Below, piece by piece: positions 25,146 to 33,471 of a DNA stretch of 64,000 bases. The notes beneath the pieces are model-generated. The model was not told the DNA's origin. It was given only the letters and a program-made list of their open reading frames with translations, and did not search any database. The stretch is taken from contig NZ_SNXU01000001.1 in the NCBI RefSeq assembly GCF_004362515.1, forward strand, positions 1 through 64,000. Direction: 5' to 3'. Source of the stretch: Actinokineospora alba. Lineage in GTDB: Bacteria > Actinomycetota > Actinomycetes > Mycobacteriales > Pseudonocardiaceae. How positions within the stretch are numbered: the stretch's first letter is position 1; the number at the start of each line of letters is the position of its first letter. A program made the translations under genes and the position numbers.

Positions 25146-25421
25146 GTGGCGCGCACGGAGCTGGAGAAGCGGAAGGCCACCCCTGCCGCCGCGTTCAGGG
25201 TCAGCCCGCAGGAGGAGCCGTCGGCCGAGTGGGGCTGGCACGGCTCGTTCCCGCGCGGGACCGTCATCGCCGGTGTGTTCGTCGGCCTGGCGATGTTCGG
25301 GATGCTCATCGGCAACCACGGCGGCTGGACCGAGAACCTGTGGCTCATCGGCACCGGCGTGTTCCTGCTGGGCGGCGTGGGCTGGCTCGTCCACAAGCGC
25401 CGCACTTCCTGGCGCTCCTAG
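25146..25421 (+). CDS. DUF2631 family membrane protein
   Basis: A 91-residue actinobacterial protein with a charged N-terminus (about 45 residues containing EPSAEWGWHG), two membrane helices and a basic C-terminal tail KRRTSWRS. It corresponds in position and features to M. tuberculosis Rv2876. Function unknown. The GTG start is preceded by GGAGGA at five bases' distance. Confidence 0.85.
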   Translation: MARTELEKRKATPAAAFRVSPQEEPSAEWGWHGSFPRGTVIAGVFVGLAMFGMLIGNHGGWTENLWLIGTGVFLLGGVGWLVHKRRTSWRS

Positions 25422-25433
25422 CCCGCGTCTTAT

Positions 25434-25457
25434 CGACGCCGCGCGCACGCGGCGTCG
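25434..25457. terminator. Hairpin between convergent genes
   Basis: CGACGCCGCG pairs with CGCGGCGTCG across a CGCA loop. It lies between the DUF2631 gene and the small acidic protein gene, so it could serve both strands. Confidence 0.75.
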
Positions 25458-25472
25458 GTTATCCGACCATCG

Positions 25473-25634
25473 CTACGCGACGGTCCTCTCCGGTCGAGGC
25501 AGCTTCGCGATCAGGTGTTTGATCGCGCGCTGCAGATCGGCCTCGTCGTGGCCGAAGTCGGTCAGGTACGAACGCAGCGCGGCCAGGATCAGCTTGAGCT
25601 CGTCGTCCTCGACTTCGATGACCTTCGTCGCCAT
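25473..25634 (-). CDS. Small acidic helical protein, unknown function
   Basis: A 53-residue protein, MATKVIEVEDDELKLILAAL at its start, predicted to be mostly helical, acidic in the first half and basic at the end. No known domain is recognised. GGAGG is present but only one base from the ATG. The gene lies upstream of a hairpin and just after the ADP-ribosylglycohydrolase gene on the same strand. Coding regularity (G/C third positions, no stops) supports it, but its short length leaves doubt. Confidence 0.6.
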   Translation of the reverse strand: MATKVIEVEDDELKLILAALRSYLTDFGHDEADLQRAIKHLIAKLPRPERTVA

Positions 25635-25678
25635 GCCTCCACGGTAGACCCGCAGGTCACAGCCGCGCGACCACCGAT

Positions 25679-26920
25679 TCAGTCCTTCGGGTAACGAGTC
25701 GCCCACCGGTCGTCGGCGGGCGGCCGGGGACCGAACTCGGCGAGCAGGTCCGCCGCCATCGCCTCGATGACCTCGCGCAGCTCCAACTGGGCCAGCCAGG
25801 TCGGCTCGATGGCGTCCTCGCCGTAGAGCGCGCCGACGAGGTTGCCGCACACCGCGCCCGTGGAGTCGCTGTCGCCGTCGTGGTTGACCGAGACCAGCAG
25901 GGCGGCGTTGAGGTCGTTCGTGGCCAGCGCCGCGTACACGGCGATGGACAGCGCGGTCTCCCCCACGTTGCCGCCGCCGAGGGTGCCGACCTTCTCCGGG
26001 GTGGGCGCGCCGCGGCCGGACAGGTCCACGGCCGCGTCGAGGGCCGCGGTGGTCTCCTCGTGGCCGTTCCACCGGAACAGCTGGGCCCGGCAGGCGGCCA
26101 GCGCGTCGGCCAGGGAGCCGCCGCGGACCAGGGTGTGCACCATGACCGCGAGGGCACCGGCGGGCAGGTAGCCGCTGGGGTGGCTGTGGGTGAGGGCGGC
26201 GGTCATCGCGCCGATCTCGAAGACCGCCGCCGGATCGTCGGACCACAGCGCGGCCGGGGCGGCCCGCATGACCCCGCCGCAGCCCTTCGAGTTGTTGAGG
26301 GTGTGGGTGAACGTCCCCATCTCCCCGGTCTGCCCGTACCCCTTGAGCGCGAAGAAACACGTCGCCCCCGGCGCGCGGCGCTTGAACAGCGCAGGGACAC
26401 CCATGAGCCAGCCGTCCGGGGTCGCGGTCAGGTTCTTCGGCCCACGGGCCTTCTCCCACGGGACGCCCTGGGTGTGCAACCAGCGCTGGTAGGCGAGTTG
26501 GGTGCTGTAGCGGACATCGCTGGAACCCTCGCGGCGCTGCTGCGCGTGCGCGCGGATCAGGGCTTCGGCTGTGAACAGGGTCATCTGGGTGTCGTCGGTG
26601 ATCCGGCCGATGCCGTCCCGCTCGGGGACCAGCCCAGTGATGCCGCCCGGCCCGAAGACCTCCCGGATCTGGTCGATCGGCTTCGACTCGATCGGCGCGC
26701 CCAGGGCGTCGGCCACCGCGCCCGCCAACAGGCTCCCCCGCCACCGGCGGGGATCAACCTGGCCCGCTGTCTCCGACTGGACCGGGTGCGCCGACTGAAC
26801 AGCGGCAGGTTGCCGATCCTCCGGCTGGACCACGGTCGGCTGCAGGACATCCGGGTCCGCGGCCCCCACCGGGGCGAGGACCGCGAGGTCGGTGTGACTG
26901 AGTCTCTGATCGCCCGCCAT
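25679..26920 (-). CDS. ADP-ribosylglycohydrolase family protein
   Basis: A 413-residue DraG/ARH-like hydrolase. It removes ADP-ribose from proteins or nucleic acid, or cleaves related N-glycosides, using two magnesium ions. Metal-site motifs are GAVADALGAPIE (start of the fold at about residue 67), DDTQMTLFTAEAL (acidic pair), and HDGDSDSTGAVCGNLVGALYG near the C-terminus. The first 60 residues (Val/Gln/Pro-rich) are not part of the fold. The ATG at 26920 has GGGGGA upstream; the frame continues open far beyond it through a neighbouring gene, which is a compositional artefact. Confidence 0.85.
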   Translation of the reverse strand: MAGDQRLSHTDLAVLAPVGAADPDVLQPTVVQPEDRQPAAVQSAHPVQSETAGQVDPRRWRGSLLAGAVADALGAPIESKPIDQIREVFGPGGITGLVPERDGIGRITDDTQMTLFTAEALIRAHAQQRREGSSDVRYSTQLAYQRWLHTQGVPWEKARGPKNLTATPDGWLMGVPALFKRRAPGATCFFALKGYGQTGEMGTFTHTLNNSKGCGGVMRAAPAALWSDDPAAVFEIGAMTAALTHSHPSGYLPAGALAVMVHTLVRGGSLADALAACRAQLFRWNGHEETTAALDAAVDLSGRGAPTPEKVGTLGGGNVGETALSIAVYAALATNDLNAALLVSVNHDGDSDSTGAVCGNLVGALYGEDAIEPTWLAQLELREVIEAMAADLLAEFGPRPPADDRWATRYPKD

Positions 26921-26958
26921 GCGCCAGTCCCCCTGAAGATCGCCAACGGCCGCCGACT

Positions 26959-28128
26959 CTAGGGCAGGAGTGCGCGTCGGATTCGCCTTGGGCCACGGCC
27001 GAGGGTTGCCGCGCGAAGCAGCCATTCCAGGGGGCCGTAGCGGTGGCGCCGCACCCACCAGGCACTGACGGCCAGCTGCGCGGCATAGAGGGCGATTGTC
27101 ACGCAGACCACCGCGGGGGCGGGCAGCCTGCCGATCAGCCCGAGGCCGTACCCAAGGAACACCACGCTGAGGACCGCGGACTGGGCGACGTAGTTGGTCA
27201 GCGCCAGCCTGCCCGCGGGGGCGAACACGGCAACCGCGCGGGTCTCGCACAGGCGCAGCAGCAAGGCGACGTAGCCGCCGGTGAGCAGCGGGGCGGTGAG
27301 CATGCCGACGCCGATCGCGAGGGTTTCGACCGGGCTGCCGGGATGGTAGGTCGCAACGTAGCCATAGAACGCGGCCCCGGTGAGGCCGACCGGCAGGCCC
27401 GCACGCAGCAGCCACGACCACAGGGCCCGGTGCCGCTCCGGTTCGGCGAGCACCCGTTCCCTGCCCGCGGCGAAGCCGAGCAGGAACATCGCCAGCGCGC
27501 TCGGGGCTTGGACCAGCAGCACGACCACCAGAGTGCCGGGCAGCTGCCGAAGGTGTTCGGCCACAACGGTTTCCGGCGTCCCACGGAACCCGGCGACGGA
27601 GTCGGCGACCCTGGTCGACACCGCGGCGGCGTCGACTTGGCTGTGGGTGAACAGGTCCAGTACGCCAAGCAGGGTCCACGCGGTGCCCGCGATGAGCACC
27701 AGGCCGATGGCGACGCGCACCGCCCGGGGGGAGGACAGGCCGCGCAGGGCCAGCAGCACCATGCCGAGCACGGCGTAGGCGGTGAGGATGTCGCCGTGGA
27801 ACAGCAGCACGGCGTGGGCGACGCCGATCGCGGCCAGCCCGAGTTGCCTGCGGATGATCCTGGGCACGAACGCGACGTCCGCGCGGGCCGCCGAGTCGAG
27901 CTGGAGGGTGAAGCTGTAGCCGAAGAGGAAGGAGAACAGCAGGTAGAACTTGGTTTCGAACAGGGTCGAGACGATCAGCTGGATGACTGGATGGCCTGCC
28001 GGGTCGGCGATCCCGGAGGCGTAGTAGCCGGTGGCGAACGCCCAGACGTTGACGGCCAGGATGCCGAACAGGGCGAAGCCGCGCAGGGCGTCGACCCGCG
28101 CGATGCGGTGTGGTGCGGACATCTGCAT
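26959..28128 (-). CDS. DUF418 family multi-pass membrane protein
   Basis: A 389-residue integral membrane protein starting RIARVDALRGFALFGILAVN, the hallmark of DUF418/acyltransferase-3-like proteins, with about eight to ten helices and the C-terminal DUF418 segment (LTNYVAQSAVLSVVFLGYGLG and WVRRHRYGPLEWLLR in pieces). Function unknown; often linked to membrane-lipid or transport stress. It is divergent from a TetR gene with a palindrome between them, so it is probably that regulator's target. Confidence 0.85.
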   Translation of the reverse strand: MQMSAPHRIARVDALRGFALFGILAVNVWAFATGYYASGIADPAGHPVIQLIVSTLFETKFYLLFSFLFGYSFTLQLDSAARADVAFVPRIIRRQLGLAAIGVAHAVLLFHGDILTAYAVLGMVLLALRGLSSPRAVRVAIGLVLIAGTAWTLLGVLDLFTHSQVDAAAVSTRVADSVAGFRGTPETVVAEHLRQLPGTLVVVLLVQAPSALAMFLLGFAAGRERVLAEPERHRALWSWLLRAGLPVGLTGAAFYGYVATYHPGSPVETLAIGVGMLTAPLLTGGYVALLLRLCETRAVAVFAPAGRLALTNYVAQSAVLSVVFLGYGLGLIGRLPAPAVVCVTIALYAAQLAVSAWWVRRHRYGPLEWLLRAATLGRGPRRIRRALLP

Positions 28129-28138
28129 GCCTCTTTCA

Positions 28139-28158
28139 TAAACCGAGTAGTCGGTCTA
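28139..28158. promoter_or_regulatory. Palindrome, likely operator of the downstream TetR regulator
   Basis: The 20-bp palindrome has half-sites TARACCGA and TCGGTYTA around a four-base centre (GTAG). It lies between the divergent DUF418 and TetR genes. ACCGA..TCGGT is a common half-site pattern for TetR proteins; binding is inferred from position. Confidence 0.65.
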
Positions 28159-28210
28159 ATATTGGACGCGATGATCCTCCGCCGTCAACTCCCTGGTTGA
28201 ATCACGACCG

Positions 28211-28801
28211 ATGCGTACCGTGGACCCGGCCAAGCACGAGGCGCGCCGCCGCCAGATCCTGGCGGCCGCGACGCGGTGTTTCGCGCGCAAGGGTTTCGGT
28301 CAGACCCGCACCGCCGACATCTGCGCCGAGGCCGGGATGAGCTCGGGCAATCTGTTCCACTACTTCGAAAGCAAGCATGCGATCTTTGCGGCGATCGTCG
28401 AGCAGGACGGGATCGAGACCGACGCCCTGTTCGCCGAGCTGTCCACGATGGACCCGTGGGCGGCACTGACCGCGTTCTTCGACCTACTCGTCGACCTGGC
28501 CGACGACGAGTACGCCAAGCTCGCCCTGGAGATCTCCGCCGAGGCCAATCGAGACGAGCGGATCGCGGAGCTGGTCACGGCCAACGACAGGACACTGCGC
28601 GCCGGACTGGCCGCGCTGGTCGAGCGGGCCACCGCGGCGGGCCGCATCGAGCCCGGAGTGGACGCCGACACTGCCGCGACCTGGCTGACGGTGTTGGTGG
28701 ACGGCCTGTTCAACCGGGTCGCGGTGGACCCATCGTTCGCACCGAAGCGCGAGCGCGAGACCCTGCGCCAAGTGGTCGCGAGGGTTCTTCAGGCGAATTA
28801 G
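28211..28801 (+). CDS. TetR/AcrR family transcriptional regulator
   Basis: A 196-residue regulator with the HTH at about residues 12-58 (RRQILAAATRCFARKGFGQT, ADICAEAGMSSGNLFHYFESK) and a helical effector domain. It is divergent from the DUF418 membrane protein and has a palindromic candidate operator in the shared 82-base gap. It converges on rlmN with 14 bases between the stops. Ligand unknown. Confidence 0.88.
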   Translation: MRTVDPAKHEARRRQILAAATRCFARKGFGQTRTADICAEAGMSSGNLFHYFESKHAIFAAIVEQDGIETDALFAELSTMDPWAALTAFFDLLVDLADDEYAKLALEISAEANRDERIAELVTANDRTLRAGLAALVERATAAGRIEPGVDADTAATWLTVLVDGLFNRVAVDPSFAPKRERETLRQVVARVLQAN

Positions 28802-28815
28802 GCCTGGCGGGTCTT

Positions 28816-29922
28816 CTAGCCTTCGGCGGCGAGCTGGCCGCAGGCGGCGGCGATTTCCTGGCCGCGGGTGTCACGCACGGTGCAGGCGACTCCGCCCGCG
28901 TTGACGCGGCGGACGAACTCGCGCTCGACCGGCTTCGGGGCCGCGTCCCACTTGGAGCCCGGGGTGGGGTTCAAGGGGATCACGTTGACGTGGACCAGCT
29001 GGCCCAGGTGCTTGCGCAAGCGCTTCGCCAGCAGGTCGGCGCGCCAGGGCTGGTCGTTGATGTCCTTGATCAGCGCGTATTCGATCGAGACGCGGCGGCC
29101 GGAGACGTCGGCGTAGTAGCGGGCCGCTTCCAGCACCTCGTCGACCGACCAGCGGTTGTTCACCGGGACCAGGGTGTCTCGCAGCTCGTCGTCCGGAGTG
29201 TGCAGGGACACCGCGAGGCGGACCTGCATCTTCTCGTCCGCCAGCTTGCGGATCGCGGGGGCCAGGCCGACCGTCGACACCGTCACCGACCGGTGCGAGA
29301 TGCCCAGGCCCTCGGGGGCCGGGTCGCAGATGCGGTGCACGGCCTCGACGACGCGCTTGTAGTTGGCGAGGGGTTCGCCCATGCCCATGAAGACGATGTT
29401 GGACAGCCGTCCTGGTCCGCCGGGCAGCTCGCCGTCGCGCATGGCGGCGGCGCCCATGCGGACCTGGTCGACGATCTCCGCGGTCGACAGGTTGCGGGTC
29501 AGGCCCGCCTGGCCGGTGGCGCAGAACGGGCAGGCCATGCCGCAGCCCGCCTGGCTGGAGATGCACAGGGTGGCGCGGCCGGGGTAGCGCATGAGAACGC
29601 TCTCGATGAGCGTTCCGTCGTGGGCGCGCAGCAGGGTCTTGCGGGTGGTTCCCTCGTCGCAGGTGATCTTGCGGACGACGGTGAACAGGGTGGGCATCAG
29701 CTCGCCGACCAGCTTGTCGCGGCTGGTGGCGGGGATGTCGGTCATCGCGTCCGGGTCGACCGTGAGCCTGCCGAAGTAGTGGTTCGCCAGCTGGGTCGCG
29801 CGGAACGGCTTCTCCCCCAGCTCGGCCACGGCGGCACGGCGCTCGTCGGGGCTGAGGTCGACCAGGTGCCTCGGCGGAAGACCGCGACGAGGTGCGTCGA
29901 AAACAAGAGGGAGGGAAGTCAT
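28816..29922 (-). CDS. rlmN: Dual-specificity rRNA/tRNA methyltransferase RlmN
   Basis: A 368-residue radical-SAM enzyme that makes 2-methyladenosine at 23S rRNA A2503 and tRNA A37. The radical-SAM cluster motif CGMACPFCATGQ (CxxxCxxC) is present, with SSQAGC before it and the family segments NIVFMGMGEPL and STVGLAPAIRKLADE. The methylation cysteine is expected in GVACTVRDTRGQEIAAACGQL near the C-terminus. It is the last gene of the conserved block before the carbohydrate island. Confidence 0.95.
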   Translation of the reverse strand: MTSLPLVFDAPRRGLPPRHLVDLSPDERRAAVAELGEKPFRATQLANHYFGRLTVDPDAMTDIPATSRDKLVGELMPTLFTVVRKITCDEGTTRKTLLRAHDGTLIESVLMRYPGRATLCISSQAGCGMACPFCATGQAGLTRNLSTAEIVDQVRMGAAAMRDGELPGGPGRLSNIVFMGMGEPLANYKRVVEAVHRICDPAPEGLGISHRSVTVSTVGLAPAIRKLADEKMQVRLAVSLHTPDDELRDTLVPVNNRWSVDEVLEAARYYADVSGRRVSIEYALIKDINDQPWRADLLAKRLRKHLGQLVHVNVIPLNPTPGSKWDAAPKPVEREFVRRVNAGGVACTVRDTRGQEIAAACGQLAAEG

Positions 29923-29990
29923 AACCCGCCCATTGTCTCATGCTGGACAGCCGCGTCCTCCCGACGGCTCGGCGCCCCGATATTCCTCGG

Positions 29991-30016
29991 TGGGGGCGCC
30001 TTGGGCGGCGCCCCCA
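29991..30016 (-). terminator. Hairpin after the phosphoesterase gene
   Basis: TGGGGGCGCC pairs with GGCGCCCCCA over a six-base loop, starting ten bases beyond the stop codon of the minus-strand phosphoesterase gene. It would end the transporter-phosphoesterase operon. Confidence 0.7.
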
Positions 30017-30025
30017 CGAGAAACA

Positions 30026-32572
30026 TCACCAGCCGAGCGGGATCACCTCGGCCGCGGAGGTCCACGGACCCCGGTTGCCCGCCTCACTGAGTGCCCGCAG
30101 GCGCACATAGCGGGCCGGGGTGGGCCAGCAGCGGACGGTCTTCGACGTGGCGTCGTCGGCGAAGGTGCCTGCCGACACCGCGCTGCCCCAGGTAGTCCCG
30201 TCTGTGCTCGCGTACACCTCGTACCGGCCGATGCGGCCATTGGCGGCGCCGTCCTGGCGGGGCACGTAGGTCAGCCCCGTCAGCGTGCGGGACGTGCCCA
30301 GGTCCAGGACGATCTCGTGCGGCAGCGGGTCCGAGCCGCCGCTCCACTTGGTGTGCCAGATCGTGGTGGTCCTGCGGTCGACGGCGTTGGCGGCGGCTCC
30401 GTTCTCACCGACCGTCTCCTGGCTGGAGTACGACCGGACGACCGCCGACAGCGAGCCTGAGCCCATCACCGGGTCGCTGGTGGTTTCCGCGCCGGTCTCC
30501 ATGTGCCCCGCGAAGCGCCGGGTGAAGCCGTCGGTGGTGTCGGCCGTGGCGGTCAGGTCGTACCAGCCGTTCATGCCGTTGCCGGTGCTGAACCAGTCCT
30601 CGGCGGTGGCCCCGGGGTTGACGACGTAGGTCCACGGCCCGCCGCCGCGGTTGTTCGTCCGGACGGTGACCACGCATGCCTTCGTGCCCGCGTTGGTCAT
30701 GGTGAGGTAGACCCGCCCCTCGGCGGGCGAGTAGCGCAGGGTCACCTCCGGGTTGGCGTTGCCCGTGGTGGTCGCGGTGACCCGGTTCCCGGCGAAGCGG
30801 CGGATGAAGCCGTTGGGGCCGTGGACGTTCAGGTCGTAGCTGCCTGCCGGGGTGCCCGACTGCCAGTAGTCCGCCAGCGTCTTGCCCGCCTCGACGGTGT
30901 AGCGCCATGGTCCGTCGGTGCGGAAAGCGTTTGCGTAGACATAGAAGTGGGCGCCCGCGGTGCCGGTGTTGGCGAAGTCGATCCAGAACCTGTCGGCGGC
31001 GACCCGTCCGGAGGCGTTCAGGACGTAGGGCAGTGGCCGCGCGGTGCGCACGCCTGCCTCGTGGATCGGGAACGTCTGCACGGCGGGCGGCGCCGGGTTG
31101 GTGCCCTTGGGTCCGGAGGTGAGCACGGGCGCGGGCAACACCGGGTAGGTGGTGTTCGGCGCCGACGTGTCCAGAGTGGACGTCAGGTCACCGCAGACCG
31201 CGCGCCGCCACGGGGAGATGTTCGGCTCGTTGATCCCGGTCCACTTCTCCAGGAATCGCACGACCGAAGTGTGGTCGAAGACCTCCGAACACACCTTGCC
31301 GCCTCGGCTCCACGGCGAGATGACCATCATCGGCACCCGCATGCCCAGGCCGATCGGCTCGCTGCCGACAAGTTCGTCGGTGGTGGCCACGGTGCTGCGG
31401 CCATCGGCGTCGCCGACCGGCGGGGCGGGTGGCGGCATGTGGTCGAAGAACCCGCCTTCCTCGTCGTACATCAGCAGGAAGACCGTCTTGTTCCACACCT
31501 CCGGCTTCGACGCGATGGCGTCCAGGGTGCGCTTGACCAGGTCCGCCCCGGTGTTGGGCCCCCAGTACGGGTGCTCGGTCTGGTCCTCCGGCGCGACGAT
31601 CCAGGACACCGCGGGCAGCTTGCCCGCGTCGATGTCGGCCTTGAATGTCGGCACGAGCTGGTGCGGTCGCACGCGGTGCAGGGCGCGGTCGTAGAGGCTC
31701 CGCTCGGCGGCGGTCAGCGTGTTCACGCCCAGAGCGAGGTCGGCGAGCAGCTTCTGCTGGTCGGTCGTCGAGGCCTTGGCCACGGCGTAGTAGAAGAACT
31801 CCAGCTTGGTGTATGGGTTGCCGTTGGCGTCCCTGGTCTTCGCCAATGCCTTGCGCCCGACGGCCATGAGGCTGATGAAGTAGTCCAGCGAGTTGTCACC
31901 GTAGTTGTCCCACTCCTGGTAGACCTTCCAGGTCTTCCCCGCCGCCTGCAGGCGCTCCGCGTAGGTGGTCCAGGAGTAGCCGATGTGGCTCGCGTTGTTC
32001 CAGGAGGCGTTGCCGGTGGCGCGGGTGGTGCCGTTCGGCTCGTACCCGATCTTTCCGGTGAACAGGTACATCCGGTTCGGGTTCGTCGGGCCCATTTCCG
32101 AGCAGTGGTAGGCGTCGCAGACGGTGAAGGCGTCGGCCAACTGGTGGTAGAACGGCAGCGCGGAACGGGTGTGGTAGGTCAGCGACAGGTTCCCCTTGTT
32201 CGCATACCACTGGTCGTGCCTGCCCTTGTTCCACGCGCCATGGCCGTCACCCCAGTTGTGGTTGACATCGGCCAGGAACTGATCGCCCACCTCGTAGGGC
32301 AGCAACTCACCGGTCCCTTTGGGCTGGTAGAAGACCGATTTGCCGTTGGGCAGCCGGATCGCGGCCGGGTCGGCGAATCCGCGCACACCCTTGAGCGTGC
32401 CCAGATAGTGGTCGAATGAGCGGTTCTCTTGCATGAAAATCACGACGTGCTCGATGACTTCGAGCCCGCCGGTGGGTGCTTCCGCGGCGAGCGCGACGCG
32501 CACGCTTTCCGGTAGCAACGCGAAAGCGGCCGCCGACCCGGCAGCCGCTTTCAACACGGTACGTCGCTTCAT
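30026..32572 (-). CDS. Phosphocholine-specific phospholipase C family protein with C-terminal F5/8 type C domain
   Basis: An 848-residue secreted phosphoesterase. It opens with a Tat-like signal (MKRRTVLK then an Ala-rich hydrophobic stretch to about 30). The phosphoesterase domain (about 38-470) has ENRSFDHYLG at 49-58, GPTNPNR with the presumed nucleophilic threonine, DEEGGFFDH and GMRVPMMVISPWS. Two bacterial PLC C-terminal domains (about 520-690) follow. Unusually, an F5/8 type C (discoidin-like) sugar-binding domain forms the last ~140 residues and resembles those in the GH101 protein of this window. AAGGAGAG lies close before the ATG. It is the last gene of the sugar ABC transporter operon, 35 bases after a permease. 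It may attack phosphodiester-decorated glycans or lipids; the substrate is unproven. Confidence 0.88.
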   Translation of the reverse strand: MKRRTVLKAAAGSAAAFALLPESVRVALAAEAPTGGLEVIEHVVIFMQENRSFDHYLGTLKGVRGFADPAAIRLPNGKSVFYQPKGTGELLPYEVGDQFLADVNHNWGDGHGAWNKGRHDQWYANKGNLSLTYHTRSALPFYHQLADAFTVCDAYHCSEMGPTNPNRMYLFTGKIGYEPNGTTRATGNASWNNASHIGYSWTTYAERLQAAGKTWKVYQEWDNYGDNSLDYFISLMAVGRKALAKTRDANGNPYTKLEFFYYAVAKASTTDQQKLLADLALGVNTLTAAERSLYDRALHRVRPHQLVPTFKADIDAGKLPAVSWIVAPEDQTEHPYWGPNTGADLVKRTLDAIASKPEVWNKTVFLLMYDEEGGFFDHMPPPAPPVGDADGRSTVATTDELVGSEPIGLGMRVPMMVISPWSRGGKVCSEVFDHTSVVRFLEKWTGINEPNISPWRRAVCGDLTSTLDTSAPNTTYPVLPAPVLTSGPKGTNPAPPAVQTFPIHEAGVRTARPLPYVLNASGRVAADRFWIDFANTGTAGAHFYVYANAFRTDGPWRYTVEAGKTLADYWQSGTPAGSYDLNVHGPNGFIRRFAGNRVTATTTGNANPEVTLRYSPAEGRVYLTMTNAGTKACVVTVRTNNRGGGPWTYVVNPGATAEDWFSTGNGMNGWYDLTATADTTDGFTRRFAGHMETGAETTSDPVMGSGSLSAVVRSYSSQETVGENGAAANAVDRRTTTIWHTKWSGGSDPLPHEIVLDLGTSRTLTGLTYVPRQDGAANGRIGRYEVYASTDGTTWGSAVSAGTFADDATSKTVRCWPTPARYVRLRALSEAGNRGPWTSAAEVIPLGW

Positions 32573-32607
32573 TTTCTCTCCTTGGCAGGGGCGGAGACAA
32601 ACGCGAT

Positions 32608-33471
32608 CTACTTCACGGCGCCCGCGGTCAGGCCCGAACGCCAGAAGCGCTGCAGCAGAATGAAAGCGATGATGAGCGGGATGACGGAGACCGCCGCACC
32701 GGTGACAGTCAGCCCGTAGTTCGACGTCGTGCGCAGGCTGTCCCAGTACGTGAGGCCGACGGTGATCGGCCACAGTTCGTCGTCCTGCAGCATCACCATC
32801 GGCAGCAGCAGGTTGTTCCAGATCTCGACGAGCTGGAAGAGGAACACCGTGACCAGCGCCGGGGACATGACTCGAAGCGACACGGTGAAGAAGATCCTCG
32901 TGTCGCTCGCGCCATCGATGCGGCCTGCCTCGATCAGCTCGTCGGGCACTGAGGCCGCGGCGTAAACGCGGCACAGGTAGACCCCGAACGGGGAAACGAT
33001 ACTGGGCAGGAAGACGGCCCAGAAAGTGTTCACCATGTCCAACTTGGCGAACATGAGGTAAAGCGGAAGTGCCAGCATCACCTTGGGCACCAGCACCGCG
33101 GCGATGATCACACCGAACACCGCTTCCTTGCCGCGGAACTGGTACTTGGCGAGGACGTACCCGGCCGCGGCGGAGATCAGCGTGCTCACGACGGCGCCGA
33201 CACCCGCGTAGAGAATGGTGTTTCCCACCCAGGTGAGGAACACGCCGTCGTCGGCCTTGAACAGGTTCGTCAGGTTCGTCCACAGCTGGATGTCGGCGAA
33301 CCAGAAACCGTTGGTGGAGAACAGCTGCCCGGTGCTCTTGGTGGACGAGACCAGCAGCCACCACAGGGGCAGCAGGAAGTACACACTCAGGACGAACAGG
33401 AACGCGGTACCGAGGACCTGTCCCTTGGTGAAAGTCTTGGCGCCCTTGCGCGTGGTGGTCGGGGTCGCCAT
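32608..33471 (-). CDS. Carbohydrate ABC transporter permease, MalG type
   Basis: A 287-residue inner-membrane permease with six predicted helices and the EAA loop DELIEAGRIDGASDTRIFFTV in its usual place, where it contacts the ATPase. It belongs to the CUT1 family for oligosaccharides. Its start overlaps the stop of the partner permease by one base (TGATG). No ATPase is in this operon; the MsiK-type ATPase gene at 41.9-43.0 kb is the likely partner. Confidence 0.93.
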   Translation of the reverse strand: MATPTTTRKGAKTFTKGQVLGTAFLFVLSVYFLLPLWWLLVSSTKSTGQLFSTNGFWFADIQLWTNLTNLFKADDGVFLTWVGNTILYAGVGAVVSTLISAAAGYVLAKYQFRGKEAVFGVIIAAVLVPKVMLALPLYLMFAKLDMVNTFWAVFLPSIVSPFGVYLCRVYAAASVPDELIEAGRIDGASDTRIFFTVSLRVMSPALVTVFLFQLVEIWNNLLLPMVMLQDDELWPITVGLTYWDSLRTTSNYGLTVTGAAVSVIPLIIAFILLQRFWRSGLTAGAVK

